In this document: piece after piece, positions 1 to 11,846 of the stretch
Position numbering within the stretch: position 1 is the first letter of the stretch
Layout: each line of letters begins with the position of its first letter
Source of the DNA: Cryptomeria japonica
Taxonomy: Eukaryota > Streptophyta > Pinopsida > Cupressales > Cupressaceae
Assembly: GCF_030272615.1 (NCBI RefSeq)
Contig: NC_081411.1
Coordinates: forward strand, 154,590,971 to 154,654,970
Direction: 5' to 3'
Length of the DNA: 64,000 bases
Position numbers and translations under genes: made by a program
The notes under the pieces: model-generated
The model's database searches: none
Told to the model about the DNA's origin: nothing
Seen by the model: the letters and a program-made list of their open reading frames with translations, nothing else

Positions 1-858
1 ATCAAATCAATCAAGCCATGTTCCTCACCATCCATCTCTAATAGGAGGGGTTGCGTTTCCTATTCTAAGTCATCCTATAAGCCAAGCAAGTTACCCTATC
101 TACACAGGCACATCGACTCATGCATACCTAGACTATCAACAAATACTCTGATCAAGTATCTTTGGGTCTCAACAAGTAATCGATCATGGTAATCTTAGAC
201 TATATCAGACATTTATCATAGTGACCTAGTTTCAACAGGGTTGCCATGATTCCCCACAACCATCCATCACACACACACACTATCAATTGATCAACCAATC
301 AAACACAATCATAACAGACAATTACATCAATTGTCTAAGTCTCAATGAGTATTTTGCTTCAAATACCTTGACTTCATCGGGCAATTACATCAATTGTCTA
401 AGTCACCATAAGGTCACTTTGATTCACTTACTCAGACTTTATCCTGTCCAAGCGAACAACTAACATCAACTGTCATGCTATGACTCGACAGGGGCAATTA
501 AACCAATTGCACTAGATTGTTCAACCAATTTTAATCAATTGTATAGCATCAATCCAAAGAACACACTACATCTGCTCTGTATCTCTTACGTGACCTAAGG
601 GTACTCGCTAGCTTGTTGTTTCTTCGTATTCACTCCATTTTCTCCCATTCTTTCACCATTAGTTCTCTTTTCTTCTCTTCTACCTCGCCAATTTTCCTTC
701 TTTTTCGAGAGATTGCTTGATTTTTTGAAATTTTTGGCCCATCTCTCGAGGGGGCATACCACCCATTAAATTAACATTTTATGGGGCATATTTCTTCACA
801 CCTATTTTTCTTTCTTCGAAATGACGTGATAAATCGCACCGTCTCAAAGAGGGGCAAA
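1..858 (+). mobile_element. 3' internal region and polypurine tract of an LTR retroelement
   Basis: There is no usable ORF. The stretch ends in a purine-rich tract, GTCTCAAAGAGGGGCAAA, directly followed by TGTAG, the start of the LTR. The same tract and the motifs upstream of it (CTCTCGAGGG, GGGGCA, a GACG-containing stretch) occur in reverse complement at 25,703-25,830, next to another LTR. The two therefore belong to one family in opposite orientations. Repeated CAATT-rich motifs lie at about 310-545. Confidence 0.6.
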
Positions 859-2590
859 TGTAGTCACATAAATCTGTCCACTTAATTAAATGAATATTTA
901 GTATTTATTTGATTATTTAACCATCAATCAATAATTAATTAAATTAATATTTAATTAATTTACCTTAACCCTCTTCTCCTATTAATTAAATAAATTATTC
1001 AATTTATTTGATTTAATTCACTTAACCAAATTCAAACCATTAATTAAATAAATAAATCATATTTGTTTAATTAAATCTTCTCTCACATTTAAATAAATTA
1101 ACATTTATTTAAATCACCTTTATCCTCCACCCACTTGTATTTTCCTACAAATGCAAGTTGCACAACTATTTTAAATAAATTATTTATTTAAAATCTTATT
1201 TATCCTCACCCACTTGAAACCTTTAATGGTTCCCTTAAAGTCTTCAAACTTAATGGCTTCCTTCTAGAGTCTTCTCAAGCCTTTAATGGTTTCCCTTAAA
1301 GTTTTCAAACTCATTGGCTTCCTTCTAGAGTCTTCTCAAGCCTTTAATGGTTTCCCTTAAAGTCTTCAAACTCAATGGCTTCCTTGTAGAGTCTTCTTAA
1401 GCCTTTAATGCTTTATCTTCCTTTTTCTCATGTAAATAAATTAAGATTTATTTAAATAAAATCTAGAATTCACATTCACATTTATATAAATTAATATTTA
1501 TTTAAATACCTATCCAAATGCAAATTACACCATTTAATTGAAATAAATGATTTTACTTCAATTGAAAATTCCAAAATTCCTCCCATTTGCATTCTCCTAC
1601 AAAATCCACTTGCATGCCTAAATCCTTTCTAGATTCTTCTAACTCCTTCTAATTAGCCTAATCATATCCTAATCATTGTCACATTCCTAAACAAAAGGAA
1701 GTCACTTCTCAAAAACCTCCAAAGTCTTCAATAACCATTAAAGGCTTTATGTCTTCAAATGGTTAACCTCTAAAGTCTTCCAAACCATTAAAGGCTCTTA
1801 CATAACCATTTAAGATTAACTCACCTTTTAACTTTGGTTAGAGACTTTCCTCTAACTTAACCATCCATTTGACTCATGGGTCTCTTCAAAAAATTTATTT
1901 CTTTGACTAAGGTAGCCATTTAACCCTTGCACATTCATTTATCCTTTGGATAAAAGGAATATCCATTAACCTAACCCTAACCCAACCCCTAGGGTAACCA
2001 TCATGTCCCTTCAAGCATTTAATGCTCCTTATCTCTCCTCTCAAGCCTCCTCATGGTGACACTTGTCAACATGGGATTGGGTTGAAAGTCTCACATGGAT
2101 TGAATATCTTTCAATCCTAATCCTTGTTAAGATTGCTCAATCTTAACCCTTCATTTCCCCATTTCTTCTATAAATAGAACCCTTCTCCTCAAGAAAAGAA
2201 GGAAGCATTAGAGTATTGTTGCTATACTAGTATTATCATAGAGCTTTTTCATAGCATCACTACCTACACTTGCATAGCATTTGTTTATCACATCCAACCA
2301 TCTTGAATCTCCATATGGCATCTATGGCTAGTGCTAAAAGCTGAGAGCTACACTCATTTGGGACTTGGAGAGGGGAGAAACAAGGGAGAAACACCAAAAG
2401 GCATCATGAAAGCATTAGAGGGAGGCTCTTCTCCTTTCTTTTGTTTTGTTAAACTTCTTTCATGCTTTTTTAAAAATTTCTTTTAATATGTTTGGAATGG
2501 TTTTTAGTTCTTTGTTTTGGTTTTATGGTTGAAACTAACTTATTAACATTGAACTTTGTTGTTGCCCTGTTCCCATTTCCATGACATCAA
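859..2590 (+). mobile_element. 3' LTR of the plus-strand LTR element (right end approximate)
   Basis: The LTR starts TGTAGTCACATAAA just after the polypurine tract. Its first kilobase is AT-rich with many TTAATTAAATAAA runs. A TATA box (CTATAAATAG) lies at about 2,168-2,177 and would mark the U3/R boundary. The expected U5 and terminal CA fall near 2,580-2,590, but no second LTR copy is in the window, so the right end is an estimate. Confidence 0.5.
1220..1402. repeat. 60-61 bp tandem repeat, three copies, in the LTR
   Basis: The phrase CCTTTAATGG recurs at 1,220, 1,280, 1,341 and 1,402, each followed by CCCTTAAAG, CTTCAAACT and GGCTTCCTT. This gives three near-identical units in the U3 part of the LTR, where such repeats often act as enhancers (role inferred). 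Confidence 0.85.
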
Positions 2591-3372
2591 TTATTATTTT
2601 TTCTTTAAAAAGAAACTTGGATTTTGTAAAGTCGAGATTTATATTTTTAAATTTAAGATATTATAAAAATTATTTAAGGAGCAATTTTTTTTTGTTTTGA
2701 TTGATAATAGGAGCAAATTTTTAGGAATAATAGATTTGTTAGTTTTTTTTGGATTTCTATTTATTTAAAAATTAAAAATAAAAATGAAATGTCTATTTTA
2801 ATTTTTTTTTGCGTTTTTATTATTTATAATATTGTAAATAAAATATTTTGTCTAAATAGACATATAAATTTTAATAATTTTTTTAATCTAAAAATATAGA
2901 TAATAAAACCAATTATAAGGACTTGATTTGATTTAAATTAAATTAAATATGAATATTTCTATTAAAAAATAAACATAATTATTATATGTATTCTTGTAAT
3001 TATAATATATATATATATATCATTCTGTTTTTAATACTTTTTGAAAATCATAATTTTTTTAATCATTTTAATATATATAAAATAATTTAATAACTTTTAA
3101 TCATAGATTTAAATATTTTTCATTAAGTTATTCAAAAAATATTTATTTTCACTTTTATTATTATTTATAGTTATTTTATTAAAACTAAATCAAAATAATA
3201 TTACATAAATATAAAAAATAATATAATATTACACTAAAAATTAATAATGAAATTTGAGATTAATTTAATTATTACAATTATAATTATATAAATTTTTCAA
3301 ATTAAATTAGGATTATACCTTTAAGAAAAATATATATATTTTAATTATAAATGCGTATTATATTATAATCAT
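2591..3372. other. AT-rich intergenic DNA
   Basis: Very AT-rich sequence with a short (AT)n run at about 3,005-3,021. I see no gene or recognisable element. Confidence 0.6.
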
Positions 3373-3520
3373 TATGCCAAAGTGATTCCCTATATGAAGT
3401 GAACCTATTGAAATAAATGGTTCAAAATTGAGGAAATAGTCTTGCATTCTTCTCCTCAATTTGGAACTATTGATTTCAATAAGTAGGTGGTTCAATTCAT
3501 ATAGGAATGCCTCCGGCATA
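3373..3520. repeat. Foldback (hairpin) element, MITE-like
   Basis: The left arm reads TATGCC..ATTCCCTATATGAAGTGAACC and so on. The right arm reads back as TATGCC..ATTCCTATATGAATTGAACC. Arms of about 60 bp, ending in TTGAGGA, flank a loop of about 20 bp. Weaker AT-rich complementarity continues to about 3,345 and 3,565. Either a small non-autonomous inverted-repeat element or a hairpin RNA locus fits. Confidence 0.6.
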
Positions 3521-3799
3521 AAAATATGCATTTTAATATTATTTAATAGAAAAATAATATGCATTAAAAAACTATATTTTATTATTATCTACTTTTAGTC
3601 AAAATATATCTTAATATTATTTATTTTATTAGAATACTCTATCTTTTTCAAGTTTTTAATATATATATATATATATATATTGAAAAAGAAAGAATCTATT
3701 TTATTTAATTCTAATTTTTCTTCTTCTTTTCTTTTTCTTTTTTCGTTAAGTTTAAAATTATTTTAATTATTATGTTTTTTTTTATAATAATTAAAAATA

Positions 3800-3905
3800 A
3801 GGGTGCATGAGTAGCTGAGTTGGTGAGAAAGCGAGTCGTGAGGCATAGTGTTAGGCTAATGATCTCGGTGCGATGTATCAACTCCGGTTCAATTCTCACT
3901 AGTGT
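3800..3905 (+). repeat. tRNA-derived SINE-like sequence
   Basis: TAGCTGAGTTGGT resembles a Pol III A box, and GGTTCAATTCTC, about 65 bp further on, resembles a B box. The spacing is longer than in a tRNA gene. No intact tRNA cloverleaf is apparent, so a SINE head is more likely than a tRNA. Confidence 0.45.
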
Positions 3906-4039
3906 TAGTAAATATGAAGGTGACGAAGGTACATTTGGAGGGTGACTCCCAAATTGTAGTCTAGGCCTTGATCAAAGGCAATACACTGTGTTAGAAATTG
4001 AATAAATATACACACAATATAAGTGAAAAGTTGAAATCT

Positions 4040-4140
4040 CTCCAAAATTATTGCATCTCGCATGTGAAAAGAGGAGGAAATGTCATTGCGGATGGTCTGT
4101 CAAATGAAGCGTGTGAGCTCGCGCTAGGGAAAGTGAGGTG
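4040..4140 (+). pseudogene. LINE RNase H C-terminal remnant
   Basis: The plus strand reads SHVKRGGNVIADGLSNEAC, matching the C-terminal block of plant LINE RNase H domains (usual pattern H-V-x-R-E-x-N-x-x-A-D-x-L). No longer open frame is preserved. It sits about 300 bp upstream of the unrecognised ORF. Confidence 0.6.
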
Positions 4141-4430
4141 ACGTGACTACAAAAAAGACATAGTGAGATGGAGTTAAGGCTTCTTGCCAAGTTGGTACAT
4201 CAACAAATTCAAATTTCATGTCAGAAGGTCGATATTTCAATTGAGTAAGGTCGCATAAATGAGCATTTATTGTGGAATTATTTCTAAAATGGCGGTGGTA
4301 GTGGAGTGTGTTGTCTTGAATACTAATTTAGGAAATCTCGTGCATTTAATCAGAAGAGTATGTAAATTGGTGAAGATAACTTTTGACTAATTTCATCAGA
4401 TTTCTCTGCAATTTCTTCAGTGAGTACCAA

Positions 4431-4990
4431 AATGGAAGCCAATTTTACTCTGCAGTCTTCCAAGCTAATGCCAACTTTTCAGGGACCCATCCCCCTAAAG
4501 AAGCTTGAGAAGATGTTTCTTGCAAAAGACCCATTGTTTTTGAAGGAAATTTAGCTAGTCTTAGGTGAAGAGGTGGCAGTTATCGACCACAGATATAGAT
4601 GCAGAGCAGATATTTACTCTCTTATCATGGTGTGGGGACTGGAGCTGGGCTACACCTATGCGGATGTGAGAAAAGTTCTGAAGAAAATCATTCCACAGGA
4701 GTACTTGTTAAAAATGGAGTCCTTGCTAGAATGGGTTGTGTCAGGCTGGGGTTTCAATCTCGCTAAAGGCATCCCAGAGGAGAATGGGGAGTTGCGGGGC
4801 GAGGCATTCTCGAATTCAATTTCTTCACTGCCGTGAGGAAGCCCGAGTCCATTTTAAAGATGATGCAAAGAGAGGATGGGAAGGGTTGATGATCTTCATT
4901 CACATTATGGATATCGAAGATGTAATTCAGAAGGAGGGTGGGGGAGGTGAGATTGGTAGAGGAGATGAGATGCAAGAGGCCGATTAAGAG
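4431..4990 (+). pseudogene. Unrecognised LINE-associated ORF, copy 1 (broken)
   Basis: This opens MEANFTLQ and has one stop after about 40 codons. It then reads openly through 4,573-4,836 and continues in another frame to about 4,987. Conserved blocks shared with the copy at 11,847-12,386 (minus) are MEANFTL, YSLIMVWGL, YLLKMESLLEWVVSGWGF and, after a frameshift, GWEGLMIFIHIMDIEDV. The reconstructed length is about 180 residues, mostly hydrophobic and acidic helices, without zinc-finger or catalytic motifs that I recognise. Differences from the other copy are largely conservative replacements, so the protein was probably under selection while the LINE was active. It lies downstream of RNase H and so would be a third ORF or a C-terminal extension. 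Function unknown. Confidence 0.6.
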
Positions 4991-5462
4991 AAAACTATCA
5001 ACAGAATTGGCAAGGTAGGGTGTAGTGGGTGGTGAGACAGAAAGACTAGTTTCACGAGGGTTAGTGGCTAAAGATGCAGAATGAAGAACTGGAGATTCAC
5101 ATGTCTTGGTGGGAAGATGAGGATTTCACTGGATCAGGGTACCTCTGGGCACATCTTTTTGTTTAGATATGTTTTTTTTAGTTGATAAACTTAAATTTAT
5201 ATTTTCTGTTAAATGATAAGCTCTTTGGCCAGATTTGATTAGAATGATGTATTTTGAATTTCTGTTTCAGATGATGTGGGGGTGGGGTAGGGTTTGAGTA
5301 GTATACATTTTAGAAAACCATAGTTTTAGATAGTAGGATTGGATGGTGGTTGGGGGTGGTTTGGGGGAGTGATTTCATTTTGGAAAGTTTGATGCAGATG
5401 TACTTTTTAGTTTAAATAAATAAAATATAACTATTACTGATAAAAAAATAAGAATTAAAAAT

Positions 5463-5922
5463 TATTATAATTAATTTAATCTATAATTATTTGTCTTATT
5501 AAAATTTAAATTATGATAGAATAATTATATTTTAAATTAAAATATTTGTTTTATTACTATTTTCTTTGGATAAGGATATCTTTAATATTATTTTCTTTAT
5601 TAGATATTCTACTTTTTATTATTTATTCCAATTCTTCCACTTCTTCTTTTAAGGATTAATTATTTTATTAAGTTCAAAATTATTTTAATTATTTGTGGTT
5701 TTTTATGAAATTACAAATAATAATGAAAAGATATTAGAATTTATACATTTTGTCTTATTAAAAATTTACTATTATAGAATAATAATATTTGAATTTTATT
5801 CTAATTTATATAATAACATAAATTTCAACATAACACCTAAATTAAATGTTTATAGCGAGAGAGAAAAAAGGAGCGATGAATTTTTTATTACTCATTTCAT
5901 ACCAATAATTTAAGGATAGCAT
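5463..5922. other. AT-rich flank of LINE copy 1
   Basis: About 460 bp without a gene. The part from 5,580 to 5,720 resembles 3,610-3,790 on the other side of the LINE, so the LINE sits in an AT-rich repeat that was already duplicated. Confidence 0.5.
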
Positions 5923-5989
5923 ATGCCTTTGGGGAGTTATGCTGATGTCAGCATGTCATTTGATTATTATCTCCATCTTCATCTCTCTC

Positions 5990-6019
5990 CCTTATTTATA
6001 TCTCATTACCTCAACCTAA

Positions 6020-6094
<75 letters not shown>

Positions 6095-6591
6095 TCCCTC
6101 TTTTTATATCTCTCAACTTCTATATCATCTCTCTCCCTCTCCCCCCTCTCTATCTATTTGTATATCTTTCTCCCTCTTTATATCTCTCTATATCTCTTTT
6201 ACTCACACACACATTCCCTATTTCTCCCTCATTATCTTTATATCTATATCTCTCTCACTCACATAGACACACATTCCACCCTATTTCTCCCTCCCTATCT
6301 CAATTCCATCTCACTGTCTCTATTTATTATGTATTCCTTTTCCTTCATCTCTCTCACTCTCTGTATATCCCTCTCTACCTCTCCATATATCAATTCCTAT
6401 ATCTTTATCTTTCTATCTCTCTATCTGCCCCTCTCTAATTCTCACACTCTTTCTATCTCTATATATCCCTCTCCCCCTTTTTCTCTCCTTCCATCTCTCC
6501 CTCTTTCTTTCCCCCTTTATATTTTATGAATTATATTTACTCTCTAGATCCTTTCTATCCTTATATCTATCTCTTTCTATCCCTATATATC

Positions 6592-6634
<43 letters not shown>

Positions 6635-7770
6635 ATGTATATACACATACTCTCTCTCTAAAGTCTAAATCTTTCTCTCTATTACTTGTCTTTGTTAGCT
6701 CCTTTCTCTCACTCTTGCATCACTCTCACTCACTCTCTCACTCTCTCTCTCTCTCTCTCTCAAATTCACTCCATATCTCTTGCACAATATGTCTTTTTCT
6801 ATATTTCATCTCCATCTCTCTCTAGCTAGTCTATCTATCTCTTTGTATACATATATCTCTATCTCTCTCCTTGTCCCTCTCTATCTATCTATATTTTCCT
6901 ATATCTATATCAATACCCCCCCACTCTCTTTCTTTGGGTCAATCCCTCTCTTTATCTTAGCCTCCTCTCTATTTCTTTGTATCTCTCCCTCCCTCATTCC
7001 TTCCCTATCCCCCTATTTCTCTTTATCTCTACCTCTCTCTCCATTTTTCTTCCTATATATCTCTATATCTCTCTCTTTCTCTTCTAATATATATCTATCT
7101 CCCCTATTTCATTCACCCTCTCTCCATCTCAATTTTTCCATTTATTTATCTCTCTCCCTCTTCCCCTCTTCCTTAATATCTCTCTATCTCTTCCTCTTTG
7201 TCCCTCCCTCTCCATCTCCTCTCTTTCTATATTTATCTCCCCCTCTCCCTTGCTCCATCTTTTTTTCCCTCCTCTTTTTCTCTATCTTCATCTTCATCTC
7301 TACCTCTATTTCCATCTCTCTCCCTAATCTCTAGACATGCCTCCTCCTATCCATCCATATCTCTCTCATTCTCCCTCTTTTTGAACCTCTATATCCTTAT
7401 CTCATTTCCTATCTATATCTATCTCTCCCTATCACTTCTTTCATCTATCCCTATATCTCTATCTCCCTCTACCACTATATCTCTCCCTCTATCTATATAT
7501 CACTTCCTATCTCTATCTTTATCTTTCTATATGTTCATCTCTCTCCAATTATTTTATTTTCTCTTCCACATCTATATATTCATCTCCCCTCTCTCCCTAT
7601 TTATTTCATATCTCTCCTTCTCTCCATTTTCCCTTGCCCATTCTCTTTCTCTATCTTTGACTCCATCTATATCTCCATCTTCTTCTCCATCTATACGTCT
7701 ATCTCTATATCTATCTCTTTACCCATCTCTCTCTCTCTCACTCTTACCCCTCTTTCTAGCTCTATCTTAA
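5990..7770. repeat. CT-rich low-complexity block
   Basis: Almost pure pyrimidine on the plus strand: (CT)n runs at about 6,021-6,090 and 6,595-6,633 within degenerate CTCTCTATATCT text. Long open frames here code only Ser/Leu/Tyr/Ile/Pro runs and are artefacts of composition. Confidence 0.9.
6669..7494. repeat. Direct duplication, copy 1 of a CT-rich segment
   Basis: This segment is repeated almost letter for letter at 8,505-9,344. Both start ATCTTTCTCTCTATTACTTG and end CTCTCCCTCTATCT. They differ mainly in (CT)n length and scattered substitutions. Confidence 0.9.
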
Positions 7771-8262
7771 CATCTCTTGCACACTCACCCTATTTCAAAC
7801 ATAACACGAGCTTGTTTCTAATAAAACTTGATTATCTTCTTAATTCAAAAGTTTCATTTTAGTTATGATTGAGTCCTTGCAAGTGGATGCATAGTTTAAG
7901 CTATCACCTCTCAATTAAGTCCTTTGTTGCACAAACAACATCATGGCCACAAATTGACCTCATGAACTACAAAATATATCCAAAAAATAGACCAAAATTT
8001 CCCCTGTTGACCTTCCACACCTCTTCAACATACCCATTGCACACCAAAGTGCAGTTGCTAGTTTATATTATTTTATTAAATAAGACTTGTAGTTAATATT
8101 ACATAAATATAATTATTCTAATATAATTTTAAACTAACAATGATTAAAAATTAAAATAAATATTTTTATTACATAATAAATATTTTTATTACACTACTAT
8201 GACGACAAGTCCTTAGCCACTACGTGGCACTTGTTTAATTATCTAATCACATCATCCTATTA
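7771..8262. other. AT-rich spacer between CT-rich blocks
   Basis: Non-repetitive sequence with no gene that I can support. A 75-codon frame at 7,869-8,096 has no recognisable motif. Confidence 0.5.
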
Positions 8263-8504
8263 AATAAATATTTTTATTTATTTAATTATTTTTCCTAATT
8301 TCCTTCTCAAATTTTAAAAATAGAAACAAGTCTTTAGTTGTTTTTATGAATTTTCAAACTTCTATTTTCTCATAATTAAAAAATTTCTTTAAATTATTTA
8401 ATAATCTAATTATATCAAATAAATATCTTTATTTATTTAATTTTTTTTCCTAATTTCCTTCTCAAATGTTGAAAATAGAAACAAATATTTATTTTCTTTT
8501 ATGG
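8263..8504. repeat. AT-rich repeat unit, copy 1
   Basis: The unit of about 243 bp (TAAATAAATATTTTTATTT and onward to TTTTATGGATC) recurs at 9,347-9,597. Copy 1 breaks off at ATGGATC, exactly where the second CT-rich block begins. Confidence 0.8.
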
Positions 8505-8550
8505 ATCTTTCTCTCTATTACTTGTCTTTGTTAGCTCCTTTCTCTCACTC

Positions 8551-8616
<66 letters not shown>

Positions 8617-9344
8617 CACTCCATATCTCTTGCACAATATGTCTTTTTCTATATTTCATCTCCATATCTCTCTAGTTAGTCTATCTATCTCTTTGTATAC
8701 ATATATCTCTATCTCTCTCCTTGTCCCTCTCTATCTGTCTATATTTTCCTCTATCTATATCAATACCCCCCCACTCTCTTTCTTTGGGTCAATCCCTCCC
8801 TTTATCTTAGCCTCCTCTCTATTTCTTTGTATCTCTCCCTCCCTCATTCCTTCCCTATCCCCCTATTTCTCTTTATCTCTACCTCTCTCTTCATTTTTCT
8901 TCCTATATATCTCTATATCTCTCTCTTTCTCTTCTAATATATATCTATCTCCCCTATTTCATTCACCCTCTCTCCATCTCAATTTTTCCATTTATTTATC
9001 TCTCTCCCTCTTCCCCTCTTCCTTAGTATCTCTCTATCTCTTCCTCTTTGTCCCTCCCTCTCCATCTCCTCTCTTTCTATCTTTATCTCCCCCTCTCCCT
9101 TGCTCCATCTTTTTTTCCCTCCTCTTTTTCTCTATCTTCATCTTCATCTCTACTTCTATTTCCATCTCTCTCCCTAATCTCTAGACATGCCTCCTCCTAT
9201 CCATCCGTCTCTCTCTCATTCTCCCTCTTTTTGGACCTCTATATCCTTATCTCATTTCCTATCTATATCTATCTCTCCCTATCACTTCTTTCATCTATCC
9301 CTATATCTCTATCTCCCTCTACCACTATATCTCTCCCTCTATCT
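8505..9344. repeat. Direct duplication, copy 2 of the CT-rich segment
   Basis: Second copy of 6,669-7,494. It lies between the two AT-rich repeat units and carries a longer uninterrupted (CT)n run (about 8,556-8,610). Confidence 0.9.
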
Positions 9345-9770
9345 TGATTAAATAAATATGTTTATTTATTTAATTCTTTTTCCTAATTTCCTTCTCAAAT
9401 TTAAAAAATAGAAACAAATCTTTATTTATTTCTATGGATTTTCAAATTTCTATTTTCTCATAATTAAAAAATTTCTTTAAATTATTTAATAATCTAATTA
9501 TATCAAATAAATATCTTTATTTATTTAATTTTTTTTTCCTAATTTCCTTCTCAAATGTTGAAAATAGATACAAATATTTATTTTCTTTTATGGATCTTTG
9601 AATTTCTATTTCTCATAATTAAATGATTTTTTAATTTATTGAATTATCTAATTATGTCATATTGATTAAATAAATATTTTTATTTATTTAATTCTTTTTC
9701 TTAATCTCCTTAAATTTCAAAAATAGAAACAAATATTTATTTGTTTTTTATGGATTTTAAAATAATTCCT
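9345..9770. repeat. AT-rich repeat unit, copy 2 and a partial third copy
   Basis: The unit of 8,263-8,504 recurs with small changes and runs on past the breakpoint seen in copy 1. A partial third unit follows from about 9,660 (TTGATTAAATAAATATTTTT). Confidence 0.75.
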
Positions 9771-9926
9771 CAATCTTTCTCCAAAATTTGAATAATATAC
9801 ATCAATTTTTATTTTTTTATTTATTTTTATTTATTTTTTCTGCATTATTTCAAAATCAGATGAAAACAAGATTATTTACATATAGTTTTGTTGTAGGAGG
9901 TGAAACCCCTGATTTGTAGTATTTTG

Positions 9927-10483
<557 letters not shown>

Positions 10484-10544
10484 AACATGAAGTAAATAAG
10501 AGACCTAGAGTTAGAGATAAGAAGGATAGGGAAAGAGATAGAGA

Positions 10545-10740
10545 TATGAGTGTTAGGGTTAGGGTTCAATTTTGTTAAAGGTTTAGGTTCAATTTGGTAT
10601 AGGGTTTGGGTTTAATTTGTTAAGGATTAGGGTTTAATTCAATTCAGGATTCAATTTGGTTTAAAGTCAACATTAAATTTGTGTTAGGGTTTAATATGAT
10701 TTAATCAAATAAGGTTTATTTTGGTTGAGTATTAAGTTTA
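10545..10740. repeat. Degenerate GGTTTAGGG-like tract
   Basis: GTTAGGGTTAGGGTTCAAT is followed by repeated variants of GGTTTAGGTTCAATTTG and TTAGGGTTTAATT. It resembles decayed telomere-type repeats (plant unit TTTAGGG), but only the first two units are clean, so chance simple-sequence evolution is equally possible. Confidence 0.4.
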
Positions 10741-11039
10741 GGTTGAATTTTATTTATTGTTGATTTAAATATTTAAATATATATTTTTAAAATAATTTAA
10801 ATTTATTATTATTATGGCATTATATTACCACATTAATATTATAAATATATTAAAATATTTAATTATTTATTAATTACTTTATTTAATTATGATAATATAT
10901 AGTGACATATAAATTTATATTTGATATATACAAACATGATAAATATTTATTTAATCTATTTAAAATATAAAAATATCTTGATTCTTATTAATTATTATTT
11001 TTACATAACTTCTCTAATATATTCATAAAAAAGGTATAT

Positions 11040-11459
11040 AATAGAAAATAAATCTTCTCTAGATTTTCCAAAAATAATTATTTTATTTTATATTCATATT
11101 TATAAGTATAGAAAGATAATTTTAACCTAATCTTAATTTATTTTAAGTAATTAAATTATAAAAGCATCATGGAATTGTGAATTAAAATATAAAGACAACA
11201 AATAGATATTTATTTAGAGAATAAATTTTTTCTCTAGAGAAAGATAATTTTGATAAAATTTTAATTTATTTTAAATAATTAAATTATAGAAACATCGTGA
11301 AATTGTTAATGGAAATATAAAGGCAACAAATAGATATTTATTTATAAACATAGAAATATATTGTGACATAATCTTCATTTATTTTAAGTAATTAAATTAT
11401 AGAAACATCATGGAACTAAGGATTCATATAAATGCGACAAATAGATATTTAAAGAGAAT
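11040..11459. repeat. Degenerate AT-rich tandem repeat, about 113-127 bp
   Basis: AATTAAATTATAGAAACATC-type phrases at about 11,150, 11,277 and 11,390, each followed by AACAAATAGATATTTA, mark three units. The same array resumes at 16,130 beyond LINE copy 2. Confidence 0.7.
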
Positions 11460-11846
11460 AATTTTGATACTATATTTTTTATTTATTGATAATAGTATGA
11501 TTTTATTAATATTATAAGGAGAGTTTACAATTTACCTACCAAAAAGCATGCAAAATACCACCCATCCAAACCACCCTACAAGGCAAACTGCCAAAAAACC
11601 CATGCAACTACCACCCCCAAACCCAGCTACATTACTAGCGAGCGTACAAAAATCACTCTACACACCATCCCCACATGATGAGATTTACAACATTATAATG
11701 GTTGCAGACAAAATTTCAAATGGGATTAACCCCACAGACCAGAATTAAAACACCATTTAACAAGAACAAACCACTAGAAGCTACCCGGAGAGAAGTCTAG
11801 GGTTTTCTCTCCACCTGTGCCCACCACCTTTCATCTCTTGTACCTC

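Larger units (their letters stand above)
3799..5452 (+). mobile_element. 5'-truncated LINE copy 1 with tRNA-like head
   Basis: The order is: a tRNA/SINE-like head (about 3,800-3,990), an RNase H C-terminal remnant (about 4,040-4,130), an unrecognised ORF (4,431-4,990), a G-rich 3' untranslated stretch, and an A-rich tail ending near 5,450. The 10-bp word AATTAAAAAT lies on both sides (3,789-3,798 and 5,453-5,462) and may be the target-site duplication. In this AT-rich setting that match alone is weak. RNase H followed by an extra ORF is the same order as in the second LINE copy on the minus strand at 11.5-16.1 kb. Confidence 0.6.

Noticed and set aside
8-858. A protein-coding gene at the window start
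   Set aside because: No open frame above 60 codons; the sequence matches the untranslated part of the LTR family seen at 25.7 kb.
3800-3905. A functional tRNA gene
   Set aside because: A- and B-box-like motifs are too far apart and no acceptor stem or anticodon arm can be drawn.
5923-7770. Plus-strand open frames up to 190 codons
   Set aside because: They translate to Ser/Leu/Tyr/Ile/Pro runs from CT-rich low-complexity DNA and overlap in several frames.
10545-10600. Interstitial telomere array
   Set aside because: Only two clean GGGTTA units occur and the plant TTTAGGG unit is not repeated exactly; kept only as a degenerate tract.
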